A stretch of DNA of 36,601 nt, from contig VMEV01000011.1 in assembly GCA_007375725.1 (NCBI GenBank), positions 1-36,601 on the forward strand, read 5' to 3'. Positions within the stretch are counted from its first letter, which is position 1. Each line of letters starts with the position of its first letter. Shown here one piece after another: positions 7,507 to 14,889 of the stretch. A model generated the notes under the pieces. It saw nothing but the letters and a program-made list of their open reading frames with translations. It had not been told where the DNA came from and did not search any database. The DNA comes from Parcubacteria group bacterium Greene0416_36. Lineage in GTDB: Bacteria; Patescibacteriota; Patescibacteriia; VMEV01. Made by a program: the position numbers and the translations under genes.

Positions 7507-9192
7507 ATGTCAGTGATCATAATCAAAATTGCGGAATTAAAATATACAGGGGATTCTATCGGTGATGATATCCGTTTGGAAGTGGAATTTTTGGGTAAAA
7601 GTTTTAGTTTTGATAAAAAAATAAAACCGATGGGGATTTTTAAGATTAATAAAGAAATTGGCCGGATTGAAACAGATAATCAAGTTTTTGAAAAACCTAT
7701 AAAAATAAAGGTTATTGAACAGGATCTTGTTTTTGATGATATCGGGAAAGCGGAAAGTGTTGTAAAAGTAGATACTGCGGTTGGATCTCCTCAAAAATGT
7801 AGTTTTACAGTTAAAGTTCAGGAATTTAATAAAACACTAAGAAAATCGAGTGCGATTTTTGAAGTTGTGTTAGAAGTTGAGATAGTAGAACCAAAAAAGA
7901 TAATCAAACTTCAACAATATCGTCCTAGTTTATTTGGCGAAGATTATAATAAATATGATGCGGAAATTATCGAAGCGGTAAATTATTGGAATGAATTTTT
8001 TGCACAGCAGAAAGAGGCGCCGCTTGAACTTTTAGACCCCAATCTGGTGAAGGCGATGGCTTATGTTGAAAGTAAGGTTGGAAATTTCCGTCCTAAAAAT
8101 AAAAAATTTTATCCTGGTTTTCCGGACATTATGCAGGTGGCGGATCCTCGTAATGGAGCTATCTATGCTTTACAAAATAGTATTAATCCGGAATCTGGCA
8201 AAAAATCTACTGAATATGAGGTTCATGACGGAAAACTTGTTCGATTGCAATATCCTGAAGCCAATGGAAGTGAGATGGAAGAGAGCCTTAAGTGGGGTGT
8301 TCGTTGGTTATATCGTGTCGCCCAAGCCAATATTGAAGAAAATGGTGTTTGGCGACGTCAGTGGAGAAGTTGGAAAGATGCAGTTATGAAATATAATAAT
8401 GGGGGTGATAAAAATTATGTCCCAAAAGTTTATGCTGCCTATGAAAATGGAATAGGTGAGCAAAATTTTAAATTGTGGATGATCCCTATTTTGATATTAT
8501 TAGGTCTGGGTATCGGAGGATATCAGTTGAGTGCTACGGAAGATGTGGATTCTCTTCCGGTTGATACGGTAATAGACGAGACTCGATTTCCCGATAGGAC
8601 TAATTTTATTCCCGCCACGCGCTTTGATTCATATGAAGGAAGTACTACTACTCTTGGATGGGACATGTATCCCCCGACCGGCTGTAAATCAGATCAAGAT
8701 GATATGAAAACTGAAGAAAATTTAAAAAACTGTAATTATACGGTCGGAACAAATTGGTCTCCGCAATGGACAGTGAAACTAACAGATGGACTCTATTATT
8801 TTATAAAAAAAGACTTGGCGATGGAACTTGATAATGAAGTTGATGGTCCTGCTCACGTAACCTTTGAACAAAGTGCAATTGGAGATCTCAATCATGATGG
8901 ATTGGATGATGCCGTCGTTGTGTTAAATGTAAATTATGGTGGCACTGCAAATGTGCTTAATATGGTGGTTCTTGTCCAAGACGGCATGGGGCAGTATACG
9001 CAAATGGCTGATTATATGTTTCTAGATCGTGATGTTATACAGTACCTGTTTATCGATCATGGGGTTATCACTGCTCGTGTATTTGTTCATGCGGAGGACG
9101 ATCCTCTTTGTTGTGCAACACACTATGATACCTATCGATTTAAAATTGTGGATTGGTCTGTTTTAAGGCCGAACGATGATTTGCGAAATTAA
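7507..9192 (+). CDS. Membrane-anchored protein with transglycosylase-like domain and C-terminal Ca-binding-like domain
   Basis: This 561-aa protein has three parts. Residues 1-130 form a charged beta domain without a signal peptide. Residues 150-310 look like a goose-lysozyme/SLT-type transglycosylase: 'LLDPNLVKAMAYVESKVGNF' places the likely catalytic Glu in 'YVES', followed by 'DIMQVADPRNG' and 'WGVRWLYRVAQ...W...V.KYNNGG'. One membrane helix ('LWMIPILILLGLGIGGYQLS', about 325-345) follows. The remaining roughly 215 residues form a C-terminal domain containing 'IGDLNHDGLDDAVVVLNVNY', an FG-GAP/EF-hand-like calcium loop, and a Cys pair in 'DDPLCCATHY'. With no signal peptide, the enzyme-like half may face the cytoplasm and the C-terminal half the outside, or the reverse. 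Peptidoglycan cleavage is inferred from the fold motif only. The gene is very AT-rich compared with the next ones. Confidence 0.65.
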   Translation: MSVIIIKIAELKYTGDSIGDDIRLEVEFLGKSFSFDKKIKPMGIFKINKEIGRIETDNQVFEKPIKIKVIEQDLVFDDIGKAESVVKVDTAVGSPQKCSFTVKVQEFNKTLRKSSAIFEVVLEVEIVEPKKIIKLQQYRPSLFGEDYNKYDAEIIEAVNYWNEFFAQQKEAPLELLDPNLVKAMAYVESKVGNFRPKNKKFYPGFPDIMQVADPRNGAIYALQNSINPESGKKSTEYEVHDGKLVRLQYPEANGSEMEESLKWGVRWLYRVAQANIEENGVWRRQWRSWKDAVMKYNNGGDKNYVPKVYAAYENGIGEQNFKLWMIPILILLGLGIGGYQLSATEDVDSLPVDTVIDETRFPDRTNFIPATRFDSYEGSTTTLGWDMYPPTGCKSDQDDMKTEENLKNCNYTVGTNWSPQWTVKLTDGLYYFIKKDLAMELDNEVDGPAHVTFEQSAIGDLNHDGLDDAVVVLNVNYGGTANVLNMVVLVQDGMGQYTQMADYMFLDRDVIQYLFIDHGVITARVFVHAEDDPLCCATHYDTYRFKIVDWSVLRPNDDLRN

Positions 9193-9209
9193 GATTGTAG
9201 GCTAAATTT

Positions 9210-9707
9210 ATGCGTGTCCCCTATCGTAAACCCGGCCAATATACGGACATGAGGCCGGATCCACACATCACTCCCGCCAAACAGGACGAGCTTATCCGCG
9301 AGCTGGAGAGTATCAAAAGAAGGCTTCCGGGCATGATCCAGGAAGTTCAGCGGTTGGCCGCCATGGGTGATTTTTCGGAGAATGCGGGCTATCAAATCGC
9401 AAAAGGAGCTCTTCGCCATGCTAATTGGCGTGTTTTGGAAATTGAAGATGCTTTGAAGCAGGCCATTGTCTTCGAGAAGCCAGCTTCCACGGACCGTGTC
9501 CAACTGGGCCACACTGTGACTTTCAGTATGGGTGGCGTGACCAAAAAATATCAAATCCTCGGATCTTCCGAGACCGATCCCAATTCCAGCGTCATTTCCC
9601 ATAATTCACCCATCGGCGCCGCGCTCTTGGGCAAACGAGTAGGGGATTCGTTCACCTTGCATTTGGCGAATAAGGAGGTGGTGTGCGAGGTGAGGAAAAT
9701 TGAATAG
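9210..9707 (+). CDS. greA: GreA/GreB-family transcription elongation factor
   Basis: The 165-aa protein has the Gre layout. An N-terminal coiled coil (about 20-90) carries the tip motif 'GDFSENAGYQIAKG', where Asp54 and Glu57 are the acidic residues that stimulate RNA-polymerase transcript cleavage. A C-terminal FKBP-like domain includes 'SPIGAALLGKRVGDSF'. Gre factors rescue backtracked RNA polymerase. The N-terminal extension 'MRVPYRKPGQYTDMRPD' precedes the usual start of the coiled coil; an ATG at 9249 would remove it, but the extension looks like that of other Gre-like proteins, so I kept 9210. It begins 17 bp after the preceding stop, so cotranscription is possible. Its stop codon runs into a degenerate copy of the dispersed repeat. 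Confidence 0.9.
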   Translation: MRVPYRKPGQYTDMRPDPHITPAKQDELIRELESIKRRLPGMIQEVQRLAAMGDFSENAGYQIAKGALRHANWRVLEIEDALKQAIVFEKPASTDRVQLGHTVTFSMGGVTKKYQILGSSETDPNSSVISHNSPIGAALLGKRVGDSFTLHLANKEVVCEVRKIE

Positions 9708-9753
9708 CAACAAACCCCTCTCGGTCTCCCATTAACAAGGGAGAAGTTTGTTG
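9707..9753. repeat. Degenerate copy of the stop-codon-associated repeat
   Basis: GCAACAAACCCCTC...AACAAGGGAG...GTTTGTTGTT keeps the outer arms and one inner hairpin of the dispersed repeat seen at 16112, 27101 and elsewhere. It overlaps the last base of the gre stop codon. Confidence 0.6.
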
Positions 9754-9802
9754 TTTGGCTTGCTCTGAGCTTTCTTTTGAAAGCTGAATATTGAAAAAGA
9801 TC

Positions 9803-9834
9803 CTTGATTATTGTATGATAATCAAGATTTTTTA
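9803..9834 (+). terminator. Terminator/attenuator-like hairpin just before the ABC-F gene
   Basis: CTTGATTAT-tgtatg-ATAATCAAG is a perfect 9-bp stem followed by ATTTTTT. It ends only about 10 bp before the ABC-F ATG at 9844. A second hairpin (AGCTTTC-TTTT-GAAAGCT) lies about 20 bp upstream. This may be a late terminator for gre or an attenuator in the ABC-F leader. Confidence 0.6.
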
Positions 9835-9843
9835 ATTTATCTT

Positions 9844-11310
9844 ATGTCAGCAAACAATGTCGTTTTACGTTTTTCCGAGGTGAATTTTTCTTTTGAGCAG
9901 AAAGTGATTCTGGATGAAGTCTCTTTTTCCGTCCGGGAGAATAGCAAAATTGCGCTCATGGGCCAGAATGGGGCAGGGAAAAGCACCTTGTTTTCACTCG
10001 TTACTGGAGAGTCAAAACCTGCTTCCGGAGGTGTTTTTGTGTCTCCGAAAGAGACGACCATCGGCATAGGCCGTCAGGTCATGAATCCGGAAGATCTGGA
10101 TCTCACCATTCGCGACTATTTCATCAAATCGTTTGCCGAGGTCCCCTATGATTTAGACCGTCACATCAAGGAGGCTCTGGATGTCGTGAATCTCGACCTG
10201 CCTTATGATCGAGTCATTCGCGTCTGTTCTGGAGGCCAGCAGGCTCGTCTTTTATTGGCTTATGCCATCATTCAAAATCCTGACATTCTCCTGCTCGATG
10301 AACCGACCAATAATCTCGACACCGAAGGCATCGATCATCTCACCACTTTTCTTATCATGTATCCCAAAACCGTGATTGTGATTTCGCACGACGCGGATTT
10401 TTTGAATGCGTTTACGGACGGCGTTTTGTATCTCGATGTATTCACTCACAAAATTGAGCAGTACACCGGCAATTATTTCGACGCGGTCGAGCAGATTGCC
10501 GCGCGCGTGGAAAAGGAACAATTGCTCAATGTCCGCGCTGAGAAAGATATCCGTCGCCTCAAGGCTCAGTCCGAAGTTTTTGCCCACAAAGGAGGCAAAC
10601 TCCGCTCCGTGGCCAAGAAGATGAGAGACGCCGCGGCCGAGGCCGAAGAATCCATGGTGGATGTGCGGCGCGAGGACAAAACCATCCGCGATTTCGAGAT
10701 CTCGACTCAGGAATATCCGTCATTTTTTGATGGTAAAATCATTGAGATTCGGGGAGTAACGCTCATCAAAAAACACAAACCCGTCCGTTTTCCGCTCGAT
10801 ATTCTGCTTCGCCGCGATATGCATCTCTTGGTCTCCGGCCCCAATGGTATCGGCAAGAGTACATTTCTCGAGGGCATTATTTCGGGAAAATCGCCAGATG
10901 CTACTATCGGCCAAGGCGTGGTTGTAGGGTATTATCGCCAGGATTTCGGTATGCTCAATTTTAAGCAAAAGGCTTATGATTGTCTTTTGGACGTGATGGA
11001 AAAGAAGGACAATGAGGTACTTCGATCCACCGCTGCCCGATTTTTGCTCGACGGCAAGGTACTCGATACCGAGATCAAGAGTTTGTCGGAAGGGCAGAAG
11101 GCTCTCTTGTCGTTTGCCCGTTTGGTCCTCATGAAACCAGGACTTCTCATCCTCGATGAACCCACTAATCATATCAACTTTCGTCACCTCCCCGTGATCG
11201 CGGCCGCTCTCAGCGAATATAAAGGCGCCTTGATTCTCGTCTCTCATATCCCCTCCTTTGTCGAGCAGATTCGGATTGATAATACGCTCGCTTTGGGGGA
11301 TTTAGTGTAA
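9844..11310 (+). CDS. ABC-F family ATPase (ribosome-associated)
   Basis: I chose the ATG at 9844 (488 aa); the track start at 9811 is a TTG inside a hairpin. Two ABC domains are joined by the charged helical linker typical of ABC-F proteins. Domain 1 has Walker A 'GQNGAGKST' (about 40-48), signature 'CSGGQQARLLLAYA' and Walker B 'DILLLDEPTNNLD'. Domain 2 has 'GPNGIGKST', 'LSEGQKALLSFARLVLMKPG' and 'LLILDEPTNHIN'. There are no membrane helices. Family members bind the ribosomal E site and act in translation (EttA, Uup) or protect against antibiotics (ARE type); the subfamily cannot be fixed from this sequence. The upstream hairpin would suit translation-sensing attenuation. GCAACAAAT follows the stop codon, perhaps a remnant of the dispersed repeat. 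Confidence 0.92.
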   Translation: MSANNVVLRFSEVNFSFEQKVILDEVSFSVRENSKIALMGQNGAGKSTLFSLVTGESKPASGGVFVSPKETTIGIGRQVMNPEDLDLTIRDYFIKSFAEVPYDLDRHIKEALDVVNLDLPYDRVIRVCSGGQQARLLLAYAIIQNPDILLLDEPTNNLDTEGIDHLTTFLIMYPKTVIVISHDADFLNAFTDGVLYLDVFTHKIEQYTGNYFDAVEQIAARVEKEQLLNVRAEKDIRRLKAQSEVFAHKGGKLRSVAKKMRDAAAEAEESMVDVRREDKTIRDFEISTQEYPSFFDGKIIEIRGVTLIKKHKPVRFPLDILLRRDMHLLVSGPNGIGKSTFLEGIISGKSPDATIGQGVVVGYYRQDFGMLNFKQKAYDCLLDVMEKKDNEVLRSTAARFLLDGKVLDTEIKSLSEGQKALLSFARLVLMKPGLLILDEPTNHINFRHLPVIAAALSEYKGALILVSHIPSFVEQIRIDNTLALGDLV

Positions 11311-11435
11311 GCAACAAATTTTGCCTCTTTTTTCATTGGCCTTTAAGATAGAAGAAGGGATTTCATCGACAGTATGGATATGTTGGGGAAAGAGGGGGAA
11401 AGAATATCAAATTTTTTTATAAATATTTGAAAAAT

Positions 11436-11942
11436 ATGGAGGATCATTCCAATCATGAAGGCAAGGTCATTTTTATCCGCAATTTTATTTTTGGGGTGGA
11501 GGACAGCTTGGTCTCCACGGTGGGGCTTCTCTCGGGTATTGCCTGGGCTGGGGTAGCTCGGGAGACGGTATTTCTCACCGGAGTAGTCCTCGTTCTCGTG
11601 GAAGCCTTTTCCATGGCTGTGGGGAGCTTTCTGACTGAGCATTCGGCTGAGGAGTATATTCATGGGACAGCCGTGCCTTCCCGCATGCCCATTTGGGGCG
11701 GGATGATTATGTTTATTTCTTATTTCATCAGCGGTTTCATTCCACTCTCTCCCTATATCTTTTTATCTATCCCCCAAGCCTTCCCCTTGTCGATTATCCT
11801 GTCTCTCCTCAGCCTCTTCATCCTTGGTGTCCTCGGTGCCCGCTTTGCCCGCACCTCCTGGGTTAAAAGCGGCCTTCGCATGTTCCTTGTAGGGGGAGCC
11901 GCTATTTTTGTTGGGGTTTTGGCCGGGAATTTGGCGGGGTAG
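11436..11942 (+). CDS. VIT1/CCC1-family divalent metal transporter
   Basis: The 168-aa protein (ATG at 11436; the track uses a TTG at 11427) has the VIT family signature 'FIFGVEDSLVSTVGLLSG' at the first helix. 'VEAFSMAVGSFLTEHSAEEY' follows in helix two, and three further hydrophobic helices fill the C-terminal half. VIT1/CCC1 transporters move Fe(II) or Mn(II), in yeast and plants into vacuoles. In bacteria they probably export or buffer excess metal. The cytoplasmic metal-binding insert between helices two and three seen in full VIT1 is short here. The gene stands alone between the ABC-F gene and the accessory pocket at 12 kb. Confidence 0.85.
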   Translation: MEDHSNHEGKVIFIRNFIFGVEDSLVSTVGLLSGIAWAGVARETVFLTGVVLVLVEAFSMAVGSFLTEHSAEEYIHGTAVPSRMPIWGGMIMFISYFISGFIPLSPYIFLSIPQAFPLSIILSLLSLFILGVLGARFARTSWVKSGLRMFLVGGAAIFVGVLAGNLAG

Positions 11943-12025
11943 GCAGGAACTAAGATTAGCTAAATTTGATTTATTGTTCAAAATATGTTATTGTTAATCT
12001 AGCAAAAAGTTGTTTTTTTAGGTTT

Positions 12026-12151
12026 TGTCACAGCTATAGATAAAACAGTTATAAATCCCGCATAAGTGCCATATAGAAATAGAATAAAAAAGGCTATTTT
12101 GGGGGAAATTATGCGTGGAATTTAACTGGTTTATCTATAGAAACTGTGACA
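12026..12151. mobile_element. Possible 126-bp MITE with ~25-bp terminal inverted repeats
   Basis: TGTCACAGCTATAGATAAAACAGTT at the left end is matched in inverse at the right end by AACTGGTTTATCTATAGAAACTGTGACA, with a few mismatches and a small gap. A TTT trinucleotide flanks both ends and could be a target duplication, though the region is AT-rich. The internal 70 bp are non-coding. The IS5-type element begins 4 bp to the right. It could instead be a structured RNA or a recombination site. Confidence 0.5.
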
Positions 12152-12155
12152 TTTG

Positions 12156-13407
12156 AAGGGTCTGTCGCGGAAAGACAATTTAGATAGAAGATGACAGGAA
12201 CGAAATAAAATCGGTAGAGATTTTAACTCGTTTTTGTCATTTTTTTATTTCTTGATTCCGTTAAAGCATATTTTTATAGGATTTTGACATAATGCACCCT
12301 TGGAAGGTTCATATGGTAAATGCACCAAGCTTGGGCAAAACGACAACGGCCTTTTTAAGATTATGAACAATGCCCTCAAAAAAACATTGAAAGGTCACTT
12401 TTATTAAACCTCTATATTTAGCTCGTTTACTGCATTTAGAAAATGTACCCTCAAATGGCATTCGAATGCCCGATCGCCACCGGTCCAAATCTTTATTCTT
12501 ATCAGAATTATTGTTTTTGCGAATCGTGGCCGCCTTGCAACCATTAGCTTTGATCCAAAAATCCGCTTCATGACAATCGTAAAGTTTATCCATAAAAACC
12601 ATTCCCTGATCCGGACAAATGTTTTTCACAGTTTTAAAATCTGGTACATTTGCCGGCGTCACAGCCAATTTGCTTACGAGACCGTAACGCATGTCTACCG
12701 CTTCATGACGTTTGTAACCAAACCAAATTTTGTTTTTAGATTTAGCTCCCCATTTCGCTTCTGTATCTGCGGCATACCGAGAAACATTAGCATTATTAAG
12801 CTTTTCTTCTCCATCTTTTAGTGCCTGATCGCGCTCCTCCCAAAGCGCGGTTTTTGTTATGATCGATGATGCATCAATGAACGCGAACACATTTCCAAAT
12901 AATCCACGGGATTCTAAAATCTCATTTATTTTTTTAAAAATATTTGCCAGCTGCTCCGTTCCAATTCTTTTTCTCAATTTCCCAAAATAGGAATGATCAG
13001 GCGTTTCTTCCATAATCCCAAAACAGCAAAACCACCTGACTGCCATATTTTCTCGAAGTGCTTTTTCCATTTCTCGATCCGAATAGTCCTCCCAAAACTG
13101 GACCAACAAAGCCTTAAATCCCTTTTCAATCGCAATGCCTTCTGTCCCTAGTTCGCTGTAGCATTTTTGTAATGGAGCAATCAGCGACGGGAAATCGATG
13201 ATCTCATTAAGCTTTCGAAATGGATGATCTTCCGGAATAATTTTTTTAAATATCTTTTCTTCCGACATGGGTAACATTTGTATCGTCTTATTTCCTACTA
13301 TATTTATCATATTTTTAGTGGTTTTTTTATCTATTTTCCTACTCCATTTTACCACTTTCCCCATTTCTTTTTTTCAAAAAAAAATCCGCTTTCGGCGACA
13401 GGCCCTT
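12156..13407. mobile_element. IS5-type insertion sequence, apparently intact
   Basis: Imperfect terminal inverted repeats AAGGGTCTGTCGCGGAAAG (left) and AAGGGCCTGTCGCCGAAAG (right, reverse complement) enclose a single transposase gene. The element is about 1.25 kb. No clear target-site duplication is visible; GAA occurs at both edges but the exact ends are uncertain by 2-3 bp. It lies against the possible MITE on the left and 14 bp before the 100-aa gene on the right. Confidence 0.85.
12309..13364 (-). CDS. IS5-family DDE transposase
   Basis: This 351-aa transposase appears full length. The N-terminal DUF772-like part includes 'IPEDHPFRKLNEIIDF' and 'DHSYFGKLRKRIG'. The DDE catalytic core has the first Asp in 'FAFIDASSI', the second in 'VFMDKLYDC' and the Glu in 'RMPFEGTFSKCSKRAKYRG', matching the IS5 Y/R-E-K type signature. 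'KIWFGYKRHEAVDMRYGLV' is also typical. The protein cuts and moves the surrounding element. The start at 13364 has no Shine-Dalgarno; internal ATGs (for example 'MINIVGNKTIQ') are alternatives. Because the ORF is unbroken and both inverted repeats are present, the element may still be mobile. Confidence 0.92.
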   Translation of the reverse strand: MGKVVKWSRKIDKKTTKNMINIVGNKTIQMLPMSEEKIFKKIIPEDHPFRKLNEIIDFPSLIAPLQKCYSELGTEGIAIEKGFKALLVQFWEDYSDREMEKALRENMAVRWFCCFGIMEETPDHSYFGKLRKRIGTEQLANIFKKINEILESRGLFGNVFAFIDASSIITKTALWEERDQALKDGEEKLNNANVSRYAADTEAKWGAKSKNKIWFGYKRHEAVDMRYGLVSKLAVTPANVPDFKTVKNICPDQGMVFMDKLYDCHEADFWIKANGCKAATIRKNNNSDKNKDLDRWRSGIRMPFEGTFSKCSKRAKYRGLIKVTFQCFFEGIVHNLKKAVVVLPKLGAFTI

Positions 13408-13421
13408 GAAAGGAATTTAGA

Positions 13422-13724
13422 ATGAAAATTAATATTCAAAAAGGATTTTCGCGAACGAATACAAACTCCAAAGACAAAAGAGAGGGAAACCTCCAGGTTT
13501 GTGTTTGGGTGGAGCAGGGGGAGAATTTAGTGATTTGGGCTTCTGATCTGATTAAAGATAGGGGTCATCCTAACTACGAAAGGAGATCTCGAGCAAATAA
13601 ATATCGCACATATTTAAATCAACCCGGCACGGTATTTGTGGACCATGATGAGGGTCCGGATACGCATGCCGATAAAATTTTCTACATAAGTTTCTTCCCT
13701 GAAGGAGAAGAAACTAATAAATAA
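13422..13724 (+). CDS. Small hypothetical protein (100 aa) next to the IS end
   Basis: I do not recognise the family. The protein is hydrophilic with no signal or membrane segment. Notable stretches are 'NLQVCVWVEQGENLVIWASD', a basic loop 'YERRSRANKYRTYLNQ' and an acidic 'VDHDEGPDTHADK'. It has a good ribosome-binding site (AAAGGA, 9 nt before the ATG), unlike most genes here, and a strong terminator after it. The IS5-type element ends 14 bp before the start codon, so its original promoter has been displaced or the IS end now provides one. It may be an accessory gene. Confidence 0.6.
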   Translation: MKINIQKGFSRTNTNSKDKREGNLQVCVWVEQGENLVIWASDLIKDRGHPNYERRSRANKYRTYLNQPGTVFVDHDEGPDTHADKIFYISFFPEGEETNK

Positions 13725-13762
13725 AAAATATCAGTCCAAATATAATTTGGTCTGATATTTTT
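13724..13762. terminator. Bidirectional terminator between small gene and yceI remnant
   Basis: AAAAATATCAGTCCAAAT-ata-ATTTGGTCTGATATTTTT is an 18-bp stem with one mismatch and A/T tracts on both sides. It lies between convergent genes. Confidence 0.85.
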
Positions 13763-13779
13763 CGTTTCGGTGGAAAGAT

Positions 13780-14165
13780 TTATTGCTTCTGGGCCATCAA
13801 ATGGAATTCAACTTTAAATTTGTCGTCAATGACATTGTTGGCGAGGTTGTCGAAGAATTTGTTGGATCCGAAACGGATGTCCCAGAGGGTGCGGTCGACG
13901 AGGGCGGTGGCGATGATATGGGCGAGTCCGTCATTTTTGGAATAGATTTCGGCGGGGAAAGAGAGGGGCTGGGTAATGCCTTTGATGGTGAGATCCCCGC
14001 TGATTTGGCGGTTTTGACTTTCTCGGCAATGACATTCTTGTGGGGTTCATTGTCTGCCACGGGGACGGCCGGTGCTTTTGGTTCACCGGACCAGATCAAA
14101 GAAGCGACTAAGGCGACTACGGCGCAGGCACCGAGCCCGAAAAGAAATTTCATTCGCATAGACAT
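13780..14165 (-). pseudogene. yceI: Frameshifted, internally deleted YceI-family protein
   Basis: The track ORF (13797-14165) keeps only an N-terminal membrane anchor ('FLFGLGACAVVALVASLIW'), then shifts into an artificial Ser/Pro-rich tail. Reading the other leftward frame up to the stop at 13780-13782 gives about 80 residues of a clear YceI C-terminus: 'SGDLTIKGITQPLSFPAEIY', 'ALVDRTLWDIRFGSNKFFDN' and 'NVIDDKFKVEFHLMAQKQ'. YceI proteins are lipocalin-like periplasmic or extracellular isoprenoid-binding proteins of about 180-220 aa. The first half of the lipocalin domain (about 80-100 residues) is missing between the anchor and this block, and a stop in the second frame precedes the junction. 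So a deletion plus a frameshift, not a simple sequencing slip, explains it. Confidence 0.8.
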
Positions 14166-14225
14166 ATGCGAAAATAAATAACTAGTGAGTTTTTTTAGAA
14201 TAGCAGGTTTTTAATGAAAATTCAA

Positions 14226-14249
14226 AAGCCGCTCTTGTTCGAACGGCTT
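14226..14249 (-). terminator. Terminator of the nuclease gene
   Basis: AAGCCG...CGGCTT forms a short stem with a weak inner extension. The leftward RNA continues with UUUUGAAUUUU; the rightward strand also has a T-rich tail. It lies 28 bp after the stop of the nuclease at 14277. Confidence 0.6.
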
Positions 14250-14276
14250 ATTTTGTTTTTTTCAAAACAATTGTAA

Positions 14277-14750
14277 TCATTGCCACAATCCCACTCTTTC
14301 TTGTTTCGCTATTTGTTCGGCAGCCTGAAATTCTGATTGTTTGTCATAGGGGACTTCTTCATCATACGTATATTCGTACGCGAAGCCTTCTTCAACCAGT
14401 TGTTCATTGATATTTTTTCCATTCAAAAAAATATACCGCAGCAATCTGTGATATTTGTCCCGATTATCTTGATTGGTATCCGATTCCATTTCGATTTTTT
14501 GTCCTTCGAGCAGTTCGCGTGTTCTCTGGCAGGCTTCTCTGGCGAGCCACTGTGGTTTTTTTCCGTGATTATGGAGTTCTGGAGTATCTATTCCGATCAT
14601 CCGGACCTTCTCTGTCTTTTGAGTATTCATCATTTTGACTTCCAGCGTGTCTCCATCAATCACTCTCATCACTAATGCGGTTTCAGCCGAAATAAAAGAG
14701 GCTGGAAATAGGCATAAAAAGAACAGTATTCCGACGGCTATTTTTTCCAT
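14277..14750 (-). CDS. Secreted thermonuclease (SNase family), copy 1
   Basis: A signal peptide ('AVGILFFLCLFPASFISAE', cut near residue 22) precedes a staphylococcal-nuclease OB-fold domain. 'VIDGDTLEVKM', 'VRMIGIDTPELH' (Arg50, Asp55 and Glu58, the usual catalytic Arg, Ca ligand and general base) and 'DKYHRLLRY' (the second catalytic Arg) are all present. The family cleaves DNA and RNA outside the cell using calcium. In a reduced genome this fits scavenging of nucleic acids. The 157-aa length is normal. A GGAAGGA ribosome-binding site precedes the ATG. A paralogue lies at 27200. Confidence 0.9.
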   Translation of the reverse strand: MEKIAVGILFFLCLFPASFISAETALVMRVIDGDTLEVKMMNTQKTEKVRMIGIDTPELHNHGKKPQWLAREACQRTRELLEGQKIEMESDTNQDNRDKYHRLLRYIFLNGKNINEQLVEEGFAYEYTYDEEVPYDKQSEFQAAEQIAKQERVGLWQ

Positions 14751-14830
14751 TTTCCATTCCTTCCGTGTGAAGTTTTTCTTTATTATAGGGGGAATAAATA
14801 TTCGGCGAAAGGGTTATTTCTACTGTGATT

Positions 14831-14882
14831 TTGTTGTTTCTCCCTTCCTTGTTAAGGGAAGGGCCGGGGATGGGTTTGTTGC
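14831..14882. repeat. Half copy of the stop-codon-associated repeat
   Basis: TTGTTGTTTCTCCCTTCCTTGTTAAGGGAAGGGCCGGGGATGGGTTTGTTGC keeps one inner hairpin (CCCTT...AAGGG) and the G-rich outer arm ending GTTTGTTGC. It ends 7 bp beyond the stop codon of the leftward gene at 14890. Confidence 0.65.
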
Positions 14883-14889
14883 TTGTTGT

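Noticed and set aside
12156-14165. Larger genomic island or prophage around the IS element
   Set aside because: No integrase, phage genes or tRNA-flanking repeats occur there; the xer gene is 20 kb away and looks chromosomal.
13783-14181. Rightward 132-aa ORF over the yceI remnant
   Set aside because: Antisense frame of a region whose leftward reading gives a clear YceI C-terminus; low-complexity acidic product.
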